A program made the position numbers and the translations under genes. A stretch of 7,787 nucleotides of DNA from Pediococcus sp. (GTDB lineage: Bacteria > Bacillota > Bacilli > Lactobacillales > Lactobacillaceae): NCBI GenBank assembly GCA_022712335.1, contig JALAGR010000108.1:1-7787 (forward strand), in the 5' to 3' direction. Positions 5,819 to 7,787 of this stretch are shown here, one piece after another. The notes under the pieces are model-generated. The model worked only from the letters and a program-made list of their open reading frames with translations, was not told where the DNA came from and made no database searches. The first letter of the stretch is position 1, and each line of letters opens with the position of its first letter.

Positions 5819-7787
5819 TTGGCAAGATCCCGTGCTAAAAACGTTTTGATTATTGGGGCAGGTCCAACACAAATCGGTCGTGATACCGAAAGTGAAGCAG
5901 CTGCTGTTCAAATAATTCAAAATTTTGCTGAAACTGATCGTAATTTGTTTTACGTAACTAGTGATGCAAATTCAGTTATTCCGCGACTTCATTCTAAAGT
6001 CAAGTTTATTGAAACAGAACTAACGGTCAATAACATCATTCAAATTTTGCGTGAAAATGACATCGATGTTATTCTACCAGTCGCTGGTAATACCGTGGCA
6101 TTACAGCTTTCAGAACAACTAAATGAGTCTGGTATTTTAAAAGAACTCAATGTGCGTACAATGGGCGTTACGACTACTACCATTCATAACATTAATAATC
6201 CGGAGTTAATGAATCGGGTTCTTCGTCACATTAAAGAACCAACCATTCCGACCACTGTAGTTGAAACTGAAGCAAGTGCGTTGAACTTCGCTAAACGTGT
6301 TGGTTTTCCGGTGTTGATTAAGCCGGTGGCTTCACTGACTAAAACTAACCGCGTTAAATGCGATAACGAACACCAATTGATGGAAATGTTGGAGTCAGCC
6401 TTTAAGGTTTCGATTACAAACCAAATCGCCGTTGAAAAAAGTGTTGTGGGTTACAAAGAAATTGAAATGACAGTAATTCGCGATGCTGAAGGTTCAAAGT
6501 TACTAATCAATGGTGCTGAAAACCTTAATCCCATCGGTGTTCATTCTGGAGATTCCATCATTTTCAGTCCTACGCAAACTTTAACTGATGTTGAGTTCCA
6601 ATCATTACGTACAGCAGCGTTAAAAGTGGCTGAAATTTTAAAAATTAAAGGGGTTTGCCATGTTCAATTTGCTTTAGATCCCACGGATGGCAAGCACTTC
6701 ATTACACGAATTAACCCATTTTTTGATCGAACATCTGCGTTTGCTGCTAGAGCCACCGGTTATCCGATTGCCAACGTGGTTGCTAAAATCTTAATGGGTC
6801 AAAATTTACGCGAAATTAAGCTTTCTGGCGTACAACGGCATGATTCTTTGGCATTAATCGAACCCGCAATGGATCACGTAGCGGTTCGTTTCCCAACGTG
6901 GTCGTTTGCTAGCTTTAAAAATGCTGACCAACAGCTAAATACGCGCATGAAATCGACAGGTTCCGTAATGGCATTTGGCCGAAGTGCTGAAGAGGCTCTA
7001 CAAAAAGCCATTCGGTCGGTCGATTCAACCACAACGGCAGAACAAGCCGCCTTAGACGAGTCCCAGCTGAGTGAAGCCCAATTAATCAATGTTTTGATTC
7101 ACCCACGTGCAGGGGAAGTTTACTACCTTTTAGAAGCCATCCGCCGAGGATATACCGTCGATGAATTGGCTGAGATGACACATATTGATGCATTTTATTT
7201 CTATAAACTTCGTCACTTGGTTAAATTAGAGCGACGCTTGAGAGATCATCATTTTGATATTGAAGCTTTACGCGAGGCTAAGTATTTTGGATTTGGTGAT
7301 ACACAAATTGCTCATCTGTGGCACGTACGCTCAGATGAAGTGCGTGATTTTCGGATTAAAAAGGCAAAGGCCTTCGCAACCTACAAAGGTGTCGAGCCGA
7401 CGGCAGGGGAATTTCCTTACTTAACTAATACGTACTACTCTACATTTGAAGACGAAGACGAAGCAGTTCGTACAACTGGCAAAAAAGTTCTGGTTTTGGG
7501 GACTGCAAATAGTCAAGTTGGTACCAATAGTGCTGCTGAATATACAACATTCCAAACCATCCAACGCTGCCAAAAATTAGGTTACAAAGTAATTTTAATT
7601 AATAATAATCCTAATGCTTTAACACTTGTTCCAAGTTTAGCTGACAAGATTTATTTGGAGCCATTGACCGTTGAGAATTGTTTAAACATCATCCATCAAG
7701 AAAAGCCGGATAAGATTATCGCGCAAGGAAAATGGGAGATTGTTACACAGTTGATGTTGCGCAATGTTCAAGTTGAGCAGCTACCTG
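5819..7787 (+). CDS. carB: CarB-like protein: carbamoyl-phosphate synthase large subunit with degraded active sites, 3'-truncated by the window
   Basis: CarB normally makes carboxyphosphate, carbamate and carbamoyl phosphate with two ATP-grasp halves. Here 656 codons (of roughly 1060 in the family) are open to the right edge, with no frameshift. Fold landmarks are kept: VLIIGAGP near 9-16, GVHSGDS, SPTQTLTD, ATGYPIANVVAKI, and MKSTGSVMAFGRSAEEAL before a helical oligomerisation region (about 400-550). The first active site is altered, compared with E. coli numbering from memory. R129 is P128 and R169 is K168. The GGxGGG ATP loop reads TKTNRV (174-179). N283 is H281, the metal ligand E299 is R297, and R303 is F301. 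N301 (N299) and Q285 (Q283) remain. The second half starts GTANSQVG (561-568) instead of GSGPxRIG and lacks GGQTPL (QGKWEI at 636-641). TTG start with AGAGGAGG 8 bases upstream. CPSase activity is unlikely. Confidence 0.92.
   Translation, partial: MARSRAKNVLIIGAGPTQIGRDTESEAAAVQIIQNFAETDRNLFYVTSDANSVIPRLHSKVKFIETELTVNNIIQILRENDIDVILPVAGNTVALQLSEQLNESGILKELNVRTMGVTTTTIHNINNPELMNRVLRHIKEPTIPTTVVETEASALNFAKRVGFPVLIKPVASLTKTNRVKCDNEHQLMEMLESAFKVSITNQIAVEKSVVGYKEIEMTVIRDAEGSKLLINGAENLNPIGVHSGDSIIFSPTQTLTDVEFQSLRTAALKVAEILKIKGVCHVQFALDPTDGKHFITRINPFFDRTSAFAARATGYPIANVVAKILMGQNLREIKLSGVQRHDSLALIEPAMDHVAVRFPTWSFASFKNADQQLNTRMKSTGSVMAFGRSAEEALQKAIRSVDSTTTAEQAALDESQLSEAQLINVLIHPRAGEVYYLLEAIRRGYTVDELAEMTHIDAFYFYKLRHLVKLERRLRDHHFDIEALREAKYFGFGDTQIAHLWHVRSDEVRDFRIKKAKAFATYKGVEPTAGEFPYLTNTYYSTFEDEDEAVRTTGKKVLVLGTANSQVGTNSAAEYTTFQTIQRCQKLGYKVILINNNPNALTLVPSLADKIYLEPLTVENCLNIIHQEKPDKIIAQGKWEIVTQLMLRNVQVEQLP

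Noticed and set aside
6434..6439. Lys207 in CarB-like as loss of E. coli E208
   Set aside because: Gram-positive CarB proteins commonly have EKS at this place, so this change is not a sign of inactivation.
4941..7089. Minus-strand open frames inside carA-like and carB-like (62 and 71 residues)
   Set aside because: They are shadows of the + strand genes, with no family features.
5819..7787. carB-like as a frameshifted pseudogene
   Set aside because: Manual translation gives 656 uninterrupted codons from TTG to the window edge, with family motifs in order and constant offset to E. coli numbering across the first domain. Divergence is by substitution, not by frame loss.

Overview
The window looks like a low-GC Gram-positive chromosome, most likely Lactobacillaceae. 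It is AT-rich, with strong purine-rich ribosome binding sites, a TTG start, an EbsA-type membrane protein, and the lspA-rluD-pyrR order known from Bacillus and lactic acid bacteria. The genus cannot be fixed from the sequence alone. Every supported gene is on the + strand.

Positions 1-4010 form one closely packed run: the 3' part of a DAO-family FAD-dependent oxidoreductase, a small EbsA-like two-helix membrane protein, formate-tetrahydrofolate ligase (fhs), lipoprotein signal peptidase II (lspA) and an RluA/RluD-family pseudouridine synthase. Gaps are only 7-13 bases. The run ends at a strong intrinsic terminator with an 18-bp perfect stem (4017-4074).

Positions 4075-7787 are a second unit. 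An extended -10 promoter (4124-4132) lies about 44 bases before the preferred pyrR start. pyrR is followed by a carA-like gene and by a carB-like gene that runs off the window. No PyrR-binding attenuator is visible in front of pyrR.

The main discovery is in this second unit. The CarA-like protein has kept its fold and full length, but all three glutaminase triad positions are replaced (Cys to Gly, His to Phe, Glu to Asp). The CarB-like protein reads openly for 656 codons, yet it lacks the glycine-rich ATP loop, the two substrate or nucleotide arginines and the metal-binding glutamate of the carboxyphosphate domain. The visible start of its second synthetase domain is also degraded. Both genes keep good ribosome binding sites and contain no stop or frameshift. 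This looks like a maintained 'pseudo-carbamoyl-phosphate synthetase' downstream of a PyrR paralogue. A regulatory or sensing role is an inference; early gene decay is the main alternative.
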